Source: CAYXBG01 sp964463145 (GTDB lineage Bacteria > Acidobacteriota > UBA6911 > RPQK01 > CBDAPI01). From it: a stretch of 12,433 nt of DNA. The stretch's first letter is position 1. Every line of letters starts with the position of its first letter. The notes under the pieces were generated by a model. The model was not told where the DNA came from and made no database searches. It saw only the letters and a program-made list of their open reading frames with translations. Of the stretch, positions 5,859-12,433 are shown in pieces. The stretch spans positions 1 through 12,433 of the forward strand of contig CAYXBG010000052.1 of the NCBI GenBank assembly GCA_964463145.1. Reading direction: 5' to 3'. The position numbers were made by a program, and so were the translations under genes.

Positions 5859-8312
5859 ATGCAATGGTCGAAAAATATAGATGGAACAGCTTCGTTGCCT
5901 AGCATGATTTTCAGGTTGGCCCTTCTAACGATTTTCATTCTGCAATATGTTGACGCCCGCCAGGTTGAACCAACTCTTCTCAAGCAAACTCATCATGGTA
6001 TTCAGCGTGGGGCGACTGGGACTCTCTATGTGGATGGTATCAATCTAGCAGGTACTGAAAAGGTGGTTTTTAATCACCCTGGGTTGACTGCAAGAATACT
6101 AAGGCATCGCTCCTTGCCTTATCCTCCTAAGGAATTTGTGCTGGATGGAGCAAACCCCGTGCGTACGCAATATCTCCATGACGGCTCAACTAAAGATCGT
6201 ATAAAGATGGAATTGAAAGCCGGTCTAGATATAGCGCCTGGTATCTATAGATACCGTCTCCATACACCATTGGGGTTGACGAACGACCTTCGGATCATCG
6301 TGGGAATTCTCCCGGAGGTGCGAGAAAGGTCTGACAATAATTCGATTGAAACAGCCCAATACATAGGTGCTGAAGGGGCTATTTCGGGCGAGATCTCTCG
6401 GTCTGGTGATGTTGACTACTTTAAGATCGAAAATGATTCGGCTAACAAAACAGTTCTACGGATAATTGCTGAACCCCTGCAATCTTCCCTAGATTCGATT
6501 CTGCGGGTATGGAGTCTCGAAGGGGTGCTGTTGGAAGAATCAACCGAATTTAAAGGACGAGATGCATTAATAGTTCTGAACTCGGGTTTGCCTAAGGAGT
6601 TGGTCGTTTCCGTTTCTGATCGTTTGGACCAAGGTGGTAACGGATTCCACTATCGCTTAGATGTAGGAGCTTTTCCAGTAATAACCGGAACCGTTCCGAC
6701 TGGACTGGTTCCGGGGGCTGTTAATAGATTGAAGCTACTAGGCGTTAATCTTGAGAATTCGGATATCGCTGTAGAAAAAGTGAGTAGTGGGTGGGGTGCC
6801 ACTCAAGAAATAGGAGTCGGTTCGGCTGTTAATCCTTTGGAATTGCCAGTCGCTCAGTTTTTGGTTGTCCCCCAAAAAGCCTCTGTAGAGGGGCAGCTTG
6901 GTGCTCAGGTTTTAGAATGGCCTGCCACAGTCGAGGGTACTATCCGCTCTCGAAATGGATCAGGAGAATCCCATTGGTTCCGCTTTAACGCAGAGAAGGG
7001 CGAGAGGATTGTAATAGAGGTTAATGCCCAACGCCATGGATCGAGTTTGGATTCTCTGATTGAGGTGGTAGATGAGTCGGGGAGGCTGGTGCCAAGGGCA
7101 GTTGTGCGGTGTCTGGCAAAGACAGAAACCGTCGTTGCTAAACGTACTTCGCAAGCAACTGGTTTCCGTATTGCATCTTCAAAGGATTTATCCATACATG
7201 ATTTGGTTATGGCCGCAGGGGAAATTCTGAAAGTTTCAGGGCTACCTCGTACGCCAGATGATGATATGCGTTTTGTCTCGTTAGGCGGCAGTCGTATGAC
7301 ATTGTTCGATACGACTCCTGAGGCCCACCCCATTGGCCAAACTGTCTATAGAGTTAAGGTGTTGGAACCTGGCACACAAGTGCCTTCCAATGGTATGCCA
7401 CTTTTTAAACTGGATTTCCGTAACGATGATGGGGGGCCAGCTTTAGGCAGAGATTCTCTGATGACCTTTACTGCTCCGAATAGAGGTGATTACTGGATCC
7501 GCTTGCGGGATAGTCGCAATCAAGGCGGAAAGCTTTTTACTTACCGGATGACTGTGCGACCTCCGACTCCCGACTTCAGGCTTTACCCTGGCCCAGTCTC
7601 TGAAGTTTCGGTCAATTTCAAGAAGCGGAATTTTTATAACCTCTCTCCCGGTGGTCGGACACCCATTGCTGTGACGGCATTTCGTGTGGATGGATTTGAT
7701 GGTCCGATTACCGTTGAAGTTACAGACTTGCCTCCCGGAGTTTCTGCTACAAGAGGTGTCATACGGGCAGATAGCAACTTCACCACACTTGTTCTTTCAA
7801 TGGAGCCTGATGCTCATTTTGCGCCGACACCACTGCGAATAATAGGAAAAGCTTACATAGGGACTGGGAGCGTTGAAAGGCAGCTAGGCAAGGAAGGTGA
7901 TCTAGGGTTGTTGTCAAGTACGATTTCTCCCGATTTAGAGGTGTACATTTCTCAGAAACAACTGACCTTGAGTCCGAGCCAAGAAATTGACATCACAGTC
8001 GAGGTCATTAGACATGGTTTTGAAGGTCGAGTTCCTATACAGATAGTAGGGCTGCCTCCAGGTGTGCGCGCTCTCGATCTTGGTCTAAATGGCATAATCA
8101 TTGGAAGTGACTCCAGTAGACAAGATGTGAAACTTTATGCGGAGTCGTGGGCTAAAGTGAGAGATCTTCAGATTTTAGCCACGGCCCGGATCGAATCTGA
8201 TGTGCCTCTACCTATCATGTACGCTTCACCACCAATACGGTTGCGCATCCTTGGAAATCCTGAATTTACTGACGAACAGTTGAGTGTCCGAGGTGGGATT
8301 GCACAGAGATAA
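5859..8312 (+). CDS. Exported PPC-domain protein with Ig-like domains
   Basis: 817 residues from ATG 5859 (819 from ATG 5853, which sits too close to the ribosome site). Positions below count from 5853. A hydrophobic segment at 18-31 (IFRLALLTIFILQY) is the signal peptide or anchor, preceded by an unusually long polar N-terminus. Residues about 40-150 form a beta-rich domain. About 158-272 is a bacterial pre-peptidase C-terminal (PPC) domain: DNNSIETAQ, GDVDYFKIE, SSLDSILRVW. A second PPC-like region spans about 358-568: SHWFRFNAEKGERIVIEVNA, SSLDSLIEVVDESG, and after an insert FTAPNRGDYWIRLRD. About 575-800 holds Ig-like segments carrying a repeated LPPGV (626-630, 734-738). No protease catalytic triad or heme motif is seen, so this is a binding or structural component, not an enzyme. 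It ends the tight gene run. Family placement is good; the role is inferred. Confidence 0.88.
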   Translation: MQWSKNIDGTASLPSMIFRLALLTIFILQYVDARQVEPTLLKQTHHGIQRGATGTLYVDGINLAGTEKVVFNHPGLTARILRHRSLPYPPKEFVLDGANPVRTQYLHDGSTKDRIKMELKAGLDIAPGIYRYRLHTPLGLTNDLRIIVGILPEVRERSDNNSIETAQYIGAEGAISGEISRSGDVDYFKIENDSANKTVLRIIAEPLQSSLDSILRVWSLEGVLLEESTEFKGRDALIVLNSGLPKELVVSVSDRLDQGGNGFHYRLDVGAFPVITGTVPTGLVPGAVNRLKLLGVNLENSDIAVEKVSSGWGATQEIGVGSAVNPLELPVAQFLVVPQKASVEGQLGAQVLEWPATVEGTIRSRNGSGESHWFRFNAEKGERIVIEVNAQRHGSSLDSLIEVVDESGRLVPRAVVRCLAKTETVVAKRTSQATGFRIASSKDLSIHDLVMAAGEILKVSGLPRTPDDDMRFVSLGGSRMTLFDTTPEAHPIGQTVYRVKVLEPGTQVPSNGMPLFKLDFRNDDGGPALGRDSLMTFTAPNRGDYWIRLRDSRNQGGKLFTYRMTVRPPTPDFRLYPGPVSEVSVNFKKRNFYNLSPGGRTPIAVTAFRVDGFDGPITVEVTDLPPGVSATRGVIRADSNFTTLVLSMEPDAHFAPTPLRIIGKAYIGTGSVERQLGKEGDLGLLSSTISPDLEVYISQKQLTLSPSQEIDITVEVIRHGFEGRVPIQIVGLPPGVRALDLGLNGIIIGSDSSRQDVKLYAESWAKVRDLQILATARIESDVPLPIMYASPPIRLRILGNPEFTDEQLSVRGGIAQR
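6240..6255. repeat. 16-base perfect palindrome in the PPC gene
   Basis: GGTATCTATAGATACC encodes the GIYRYR region of the PPC protein. Roughly 0.2 such palindromes would be expected by chance in this window, so alone it is only mildly unusual. Confidence 0.9.
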
Positions 8313-8412
8313 CCTCTCTAGTCTCACAAGCTTCCAGAGGAAGGATTGGCTTACTATCCCAGGGAAATCCTAATCGAACTTTCCGTAAAAGGATGAAGGT
8401 TCTTAGAGTATT
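8313..8412 (+). other. Intergenic gap, no clear signal
   Basis: This 100-base gap contains two small inverted repeats: CCTCT/AGAGG near 8313-8340 and AGGATT/AATCCT at 8342-8347 and 8366-8371. Neither is followed by a T-run, so I do not call a terminator. No well-spaced -35/-10 pair was found. GAAGG (8395-8399) is 13 bases before the next ATG, too far for a normal ribosome site. Confidence 0.5.
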
Positions 8413-11400
8413 ATGAAGCCCTATCTCGTTGTTTTTTTGATATTAATAGCTGTAACGGCTTCCCTCTGGATATTGACGGTTCGGGATATTCCTCTTGACG
8501 AGCAAGACCGAATAATTTCCTTGAGAAATGAGCCTGCTTTGGTTGGAAATCGTTGGGAGGATATGGATTATGGTCCGTTCCTCACAACATCAATTGAAGC
8601 ACCTGATCCTCATGGAAACATTGCATATAAAGGAATTGCAATTCCTTTATATAAGGCCTGGGATGCTCGGAGAGGTGAATCGATAGTTTTCGATACTGAC
8701 CTTCTTCGTTATGCGTTTGCCTGGGAAGGAGGGTTTCTCAATCTCCGTGGAGTTGTTTTCGACAGGAGTCATAATACACATCCTTCTATTGAGGGGAATC
8801 AAGTGTTCTCGAATCCTATGGGTCCTGGCTGGAGCAAAGATGGGAACTTTGATGATCCTCGTTCTATTCAATGGGAACCGTTGCCTTTAGAAATCGGTCA
8901 TTATGAGGGCCTGTCACTATACGAAAATCGAGTTATCTTTCGGTATCGAGTAGGTGGTAGTCGGGTTTTGGATATGCCAGGACTGGAGACCAGTGAAAAT
9001 GGCCAGAGAGCCTTTACTCGTGATCTTGAGATTAAAGGTAATAGAGATGGAATGACGGTTCAGATAGCTTCAGGCAGGGGTGAGTCTTCTCAATTTTTTC
9101 AATTGGAAGGGTTAGGTCCCGCTACTTCTTCTCTTGAAGCGAGTGAGACCATTGCAGTAATGGCTAAAGGACAGGAGCTCATAGCAACTGCAGTTATTGG
9201 AGCTCCAAAAGGTGCTCGATGGCAAGTTGAGAATTCAGATATCCGATTGTATCTTCCCCCGGTCGAGGGATTGACGCGTCTTCGGATTTTTGTGTGGAAT
9301 GGTTTGGTTGAAGAAATACAAAGCCTGCCTAAATTAATCCAAGAAAATACATCTTTGGAATCCCTTGCCAGGATGACAAGAGGAGGACCGGCTCGTTGGA
9401 GAGATCGTATCGTCGCTAAGGGGGAGAAAGGTCCTGTAGAAGGTCCTTTCGCTGTGGACCGTATTTCATGGCCCGAACCGAATCCATGGAAATCATGGAT
9501 TCGGTTCGGAGGATTTGATTTTTTTAAAGACTCGAGCAGAGCTGCGCTTAGTACTTGGAGTGGGGACGTATGGTTATTGTCAGGGATTGATGAAGATCTC
9601 GAGGAGCTTGAGTGGCAAAGAATTGCTACCGGCCTATATCAGCCTCTGGGAATCAAGATTGTTGATGAGGACATATACGTGCTTGCCCGTGATCAGATAA
9701 CTATTCTCCGAGATCTTAATGGAGATGGGGAAACAGACTATTACGAAAATTTCAATAATGACCTACAGAATACGGAACATTTTCATGAGTTCGCCATGGA
9801 TTTGCAGACTGATAGTAGGGGAGATTTCTATTTCATGAAGGGGGGGCGTCATGCTAAGGACGCTCTTATTCCACAACACGGAACTCTTTTGAAGGTCACT
9901 AAGGATGGGGAGGCCTTAGATATAATTGCGAATGGCTTTAGAGCTCCAAATGGTCTGTTGATTCGCCCTGACGGGAAATTTGTAAGCACGGATCAACAGG
10001 GACATTGGATGCCTGCTAACCGGATTAACATACTCGAGCCAGGTGGTTTTTACGGGTATATGTGGTCCTTTCATGAGCAGGCGCGTCCCGATGGTTACTC
10101 TGATCCACTCCTTTGGATTCATCCAGCTGTTGATCGATCTCCGAGCACTTTGGTATGGGCTGCCTCACCCTCTTGGCCTCAAATGAATGAGAAGATGCTC
10201 AGCCTTTCTTATGGTATGGGCAAGATCGACCTGGTTATGACAGAGGAAATAGACGGTAAGATGCAGGGAGCCTTGACTCGGTTGCCATTAGATTTTGAAA
10301 CGGGAGTAATGCGGGGTCAGTTTCATCCAGTTGATGGTCATCTTTATGTTGCGGGTATGTTCGGATGGGCGGGGAACAAGATTTCACCCGGTGGATTTTA
10401 CCGGGTTCGTAGAACTAGAGAACCGCTTCATCTTCCAGTCTCTTTCCGGGTAGTGAAGGACGGAATTTCTATCACATTTACAAATGAACTTGATCCTCTG
10501 TCAGTCACTGATCCCGGGAACTTTCACGTACAGGAGTGGAATTATAAATGGAAGGAACGCTATGGCTCCCCCGATTTCAAACTGAATGGAGAAGAGGGGC
10601 GAGATGAGGTGATCGTTGAATGGTCGGCCCTATCACCGGATCGTAAAACCGTTTTCCTGAAACTAGAGAATCTCAGGCCGGCTATGCAGATGCATACCGA
10701 GTTTAGTGTAAGGGCTGTAGATGGTACTTTTGTGCGGAATTTTTTGCACGGCTCTGTATTCAAATTAGGAGATCGTTCTTGGGAGGAAATTGTTACCTCC
10801 AGATGGTATAGGAAGGAGGCTGTTGCCAGGCCGGATCTGAAGCAGCTTGGGCCTGGATTGATGCAAGAAATTCGTCCGTTGCCTCAGAAAAAAGTTTCTG
10901 GCACGAGACGCCTTACAACGGTTCCTCTCGAAGCGGATTATAGGACCACGCGGATGGCTGCCCTACATGTGCCGCAGGGAACAGACCCATCTCCCTTTGT
11001 GCCAGCTGGCAGTTTTTCCAGTAATTGGGAGGGATATATCCGCTCTCCCTTGAATGCAAAGGTGCAATTCAGATTTGAAGGAAATGGCTCAGTGCGGATG
11101 CTTGTTAATGGAGACCTTGTGACCAGTAAGGCTGGAGGCTTGAGAAATGGTTTGCAAAGTGATCCTCTAGATTTAATAGGGGGTTTGAATAGGATTGAGA
11201 TTTCTTATCAAAGTCCCCATTCAGGAGATGCCACCTTTCGACTTTTCTGGTCTTCTGATGAATGGCGTACCGAACCCATTCCTCCACACCTTTTTCTTCA
11301 CGAAAAGGACGACCCTAGGTTGTTGCAAAGTGATCTGAATCGCAAGGGGAGGGACCTGTTCGCTCGCCACAAATGTCTCAATTGTCACCGGCCTAGGAAT

Positions 11401-12433
11401 CCTAGGATTAAGTTCCCAGAAGAATCAATAATGCCGGAATTGAACATGATGGCGCCGCGGTTAGATAAAATAGGTGCGGCGCGGCGTTCAGGCTGGCTTG
11501 CCAACTGGATTGAGAATCCAGCCCAGATCAAAAGCGATGCACAAATGCCCGCACTCCTAAAGGAGGCCGATTCCACTCAACAGGCAGCTGATATTGCTTC
11601 TTTCCTTGTAGCAATGAGTAAGGCCTCCCCAAACCATAAGCCTCCATGGTTACATCGATCTGAACCCATTAGACGTGGAGAGAAGCTGGTCAAGGAACTT
11701 GGGTGTCTTGCTTGTCATAGTACTGCTGATGAGGCAGATCCTGGTAAAGGTGCCTTAGGCGAGGTTGCCAAGGCATGGCATCCAAATGGTTTAGTCAATT
11801 ATCTAGAAAAACCTCAAGAACATCGTGAATGGAGTGAGATGCCTGACTTCAGGTTGTCTTCTTCTGAGAGTGAAGCAATTACCGCTTATCTTTTTTCTCT
11901 TGGGCAGAATATAGAAGAAGCTCCTATAGGTGATCCGCAACGTGGTGAGAAGCTGGTAAAAGAGCTAGGGTGTGCGAACTGCCATCAGTTAAGTGGACTT
12001 AAGTCAGATGCGGTAGACCCTCCTTTTGAAGAGATTCGTCGTCGGGCTTGGTCGACTGGGTGTCTGGCAGAAAGTCTAGATTTGAGAGGTGATGCTCCCG
12101 AGCTGAATTTGAGCCCCTCGGAGCGGTCGACTTTAGTGTCATTTGTACAGAAATCAACAGATTCTCTTAGGCGGAAAAATTGGGCTGAGTTCGCCACTCG
12201 ACAGAACAGAAGACTCAGGTGTTGGTCTTGCCATGGGATGGACAATAAAGGGCCAACTTGGCTTCCTCTAGTTTCGGAGTCTAGCTCTGAAGAAATTGTA
12301 ACTATCCATAACAAAATCCCTGATCTTTCCTGGGCGGGAGAAAAATTACAGCAGCCTTGGATCGAGAGATTAATTAGAGGAGCTCTTCCTTACAAAACTC
12401 GGCCGAGACTTACTCCTCGGATGCCTTCTTTCC
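8413..12433 (+). CDS. DUF6797 / quinoprotein-like propeller / PA14 / tetraheme cytochrome fusion (3' end outside window)
   Basis: One uninterrupted frame of at least 1340 codons with no stop before the window edge. An in-frame TAG at 8404 makes the ATG at 8413 the first start. Residues 4-21 are a hydrophobic leader or anchor. Residues about 34-310 match DUF6797 (IAYKGIAI, VFDTDLLRYAF, FLNLRGVVFD). Residues about 350-676 resemble the beta-propeller of PVC quinoprotein or sorbosone-dehydrogenase-like proteins (LSTWSGDVWLVSGID, LYQPLGIK, RAPNGLLIRPDG, MRGQFHPVDGHLYVAGMFGW), with an EF-hand-like loop DLNGDGETD at 434-442. Residues about 677-790 look like a beta-sandwich. About 850-960 resembles PA14, ending FRLFWSSDEWRTEPIPP. 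Four CXXCH sites follow: CLNCH 988-992, CLACH 1098-1102, CANCH 1187-1191 and CWSCH 1270-1274. Predicted role: an exported dehydrogenase passing electrons through fused cytochromes. Substrate and cofactor are unknown, and I cannot verify quinone-binding residues. Confidence 0.9.
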   Translation, partial: MKPYLVVFLILIAVTASLWILTVRDIPLDEQDRIISLRNEPALVGNRWEDMDYGPFLTTSIEAPDPHGNIAYKGIAIPLYKAWDARRGESIVFDTDLLRYAFAWEGGFLNLRGVVFDRSHNTHPSIEGNQVFSNPMGPGWSKDGNFDDPRSIQWEPLPLEIGHYEGLSLYENRVIFRYRVGGSRVLDMPGLETSENGQRAFTRDLEIKGNRDGMTVQIASGRGESSQFFQLEGLGPATSSLEASETIAVMAKGQELIATAVIGAPKGARWQVENSDIRLYLPPVEGLTRLRIFVWNGLVEEIQSLPKLIQENTSLESLARMTRGGPARWRDRIVAKGEKGPVEGPFAVDRISWPEPNPWKSWIRFGGFDFFKDSSRAALSTWSGDVWLLSGIDEDLEELEWQRIATGLYQPLGIKIVDEDIYVLARDQITILRDLNGDGETDYYENFNNDLQNTEHFHEFAMDLQTDSRGDFYFMKGGRHAKDALIPQHGTLLKVTKDGEALDIIANGFRAPNGLLIRPDGKFVSTDQQGHWMPANRINILEPGGFYGYMWSFHEQARPDGYSDPLLWIHPAVDRSPSTLVWAASPSWPQMNEKMLSLSYGMGKIDLVMTEEIDGKMQGALTRLPLDFETGVMRGQFHPVDGHLYVAGMFGWAGNKISPGGFYRVRRTREPLHLPVSFRVVKDGISITFTNELDPLSVTDPGNFHVQEWNYKWKERYGSPDFKLNGEEGRDEVIVEWSALSPDRKTVFLKLENLRPAMQMHTEFSVRAVDGTFVRNFLHGSVFKLGDRSWEEIVTSRWYRKEAVARPDLKQLGPGLMQEIRPLPQKKVSGTRRLTTVPLEADYRTTRMAALHVPQGTDPSPFVPAGSFSSNWEGYIRSPLNAKVQFRFEGNGSVRMLVNGDLVTSKAGGLRNGLQSDPLDLIGGLNRIEISYQSPHSGDATFRLFWSSDEWRTEPIPPHLFLHEKDDPRLLQSDLNRKGRDLFARHKCLNCHRPRNPRIKFPEESIMPELNMMAPRLDKIGAARRSGWLANWIENPAQIKSDAQMPALLKEADSTQQAADIASFLVAMSKASPNHKPPWLHRSEPIRRGEKLVKELGCLACHSTADEADPGKGALGEVAKAWHPNGLVNYLEKPQEHREWSEMPDFRLSSSESEAITAYLFSLGQNIEEAPIGDPQRGEKLVKELGCANCHQLSGLKSDAVDPPFEEIRRRAWSTGCLAESLDLRGDAPELNLSPSERSTLVSFVQKSTDSLRRKNWAEFATRQNRRLRCWSCHGMDNKGPTWLPLVSESSSEEIVTIHNKIPDLSWAGEKLQQPWIERLIRGALPYKTRPRLTPRMPSF
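8625..8652. repeat. 28-base perfect palindrome in the DUF6797 gene
   Basis: ATATAAAGGAATTG (8625-8638) is followed with no spacer by its exact complement CAATTCCTTTATAT (8639-8652). The centre falls inside codon 76 (GCA), and the palindrome covers codons 71-80, encoding AYKGIAIPLY. The flanking bases (C 8624, A 8653) do not pair. It can form a cruciform in DNA or a 14-bp stem in RNA, less the few bases needed for a loop. Expected count in random sequence of this length is about 5 in 100,000. Confidence 0.97.
9473..9509. repeat. 16-bp perfect hairpin stem with 5-base loop in the DUF6797 gene
   Basis: CCGAACCGAATCCATG (9473-9488) pairs perfectly with CATGGATTCGGTTCGG (9494-9509) around the loop GAAAT. 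Coding for residues 354-366 (PEPNPWKSWIRFG) at the start of the propeller. No T-run follows the stem, so it is not a typical intrinsic terminator. Expected count for 16-bp arms with loops up to 20 bases is about 6 in 100,000. Confidence 0.97.
11674..11985 (+). repeat. Duplicated heme-module motif (protein-level direct repeat)
   Basis: Codons 11674-11718 and 11941-11985 encode RGEKLVKELGCLACH and RGEKLVKELGCANCH, 13 of 15 residues identical, with starts 267 bases (89 codons) apart. Six of the codons for shared residues differ synonymously (for example GTC/GTA, CTT/CTA, TGT/TGC). The duplication is therefore old and the protein sequence has been conserved. Confidence 0.85.

Larger units (their letters stand above)
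937..8312 (+). other. Predicted four-gene operon: DUF1501, DUF1549/DUF1553, WD40-cytochrome, PPC protein
   Basis: Four same-strand genes are separated by 2 bases, 0 bases (TGA directly followed by ATG at 4515-4520) and about 24 bases. None of the first three junctions has room for a promoter or terminator. Genes two and three lack a convincing Shine-Dalgarno sequence, so they probably depend on translational coupling. All four products carry export signals, which supports a shared extracytoplasmic role. The 124-base gap upstream and the 100-base gap downstream make these the likely unit limits, although the DUF6797 gene at 8413 could be cotranscribed. Confidence 0.7.

Noticed and set aside
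6905..7333. Reverse-strand open frame of 142 codons opposite the PPC gene
   Set aside because: It lies entirely within a well-supported + strand gene, shows no recognisable domain and has no neighbouring gene on that strand.
8313..8412. Rho-independent terminator after the PPC gene
   Set aside because: The inverted repeats have only 5-6 bp stems with long loops and no following T-run.
8393..8416. Seven-codon leader ORF (MKVLRVL) whose TGA overlaps the ATG of the DUF6797 gene
   Set aside because: The overlap would suit translational coupling, but the purine stretch AAAAGG touches its ATG with no spacing, and so short an ORF is expected by chance.
9473..9509. Intrinsic terminator splitting the DUF6797 gene
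   Set aside because: The stem is strong, but the following bases (AGGATTTGATTTTTTTAAAG) place the T-run about 10 bases after the stem, and the reading frame continues without interruption through clear domains on both sides.
11985..12314. Reverse-strand open frame of 109 codons opposite the third and fourth heme modules
   Set aside because: The + strand encodes clear cytochrome motifs across the whole stretch; the reverse product has no recognisable features.
1..12433. tRNA or rRNA genes, CRISPR arrays, insertion sequences, integrases or attachment sites
   Set aside because: Coding sequence accounts for nearly the whole window, the two gaps are too short or featureless, and no transposase-like protein or regularly spaced direct repeat was seen.

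Overview
The window looks like a piece of a chromosome from the Planctomycetes-Verrucomicrobia (PVC) superphylum. This rests on family content: a DUF1501 protein, a DUF1549/DUF1553 protein, a WD40 protein with a planctomycete-type cytochrome domain, a PPC-domain protein and a DUF6797 multi-heme protein. Base composition looks moderate, somewhat below 50% G+C by eye (not computed). Start signals are weak, as is common in that group. I cannot place it more precisely.

Layout, all on the + strand. (1) Bases 1-812 hold the 3' end of a gene whose product ends in a c-type heme domain. (2) A 124-base gap (813-936) contains one plausible promoter. (3) A tight run follows: DUF1501 (937-2313), DUF1549/DUF1553 (2316-4517), WD40/cytochrome (4518-5834) and PPC/Ig-like protein (5859-8312). 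Its junctions are 2, 0 and about 24 bases, so it reads as one operon. (4) A 100-base gap (8313-8412) has no clear signal. (5) From 8413 to the right edge there is one open frame of at least 1340 codons. It encodes a membrane-anchored or exported protein with DUF6797, a quinoprotein-like beta-propeller, a PA14-like domain and four heme motifs; its stop lies outside the window.

All five genes whose starts are visible carry export or membrane signals: a twin-arginine motif in the DUF1501 protein and hydrophobic Sec-type leaders in the others. Four of the six products carry covalent-heme motifs, eight in total counting one CX4CH. The set therefore reads as a secreted or periplasmic redox assembly. 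WD40, PPC and PA14 domains would serve binding or scaffolding, and the DUF1501 protein is an alkaline-phosphatase/sulfatase-fold relative. Clusters of this type are widespread in PVC genomes, but their substrate and function are, to my knowledge, not established, and nothing here resolves them.

The least expected signal is at DNA level. Several long perfect inverted repeats lie inside the coding regions: a 28-base perfect palindrome at 8625-8652, a 16-bp stem with a 5-base loop at 9473-9509, and 13-bp arms at 2605-2617/2680-2692, plus shorter hairpins. Rough chance estimates for the first two are below 1 in 10,000 each for a window of this size, while 12-base palindromes occur at about the chance rate. 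I saw no RNA genes, CRISPR arrays, insertion sequences or integrase genes.
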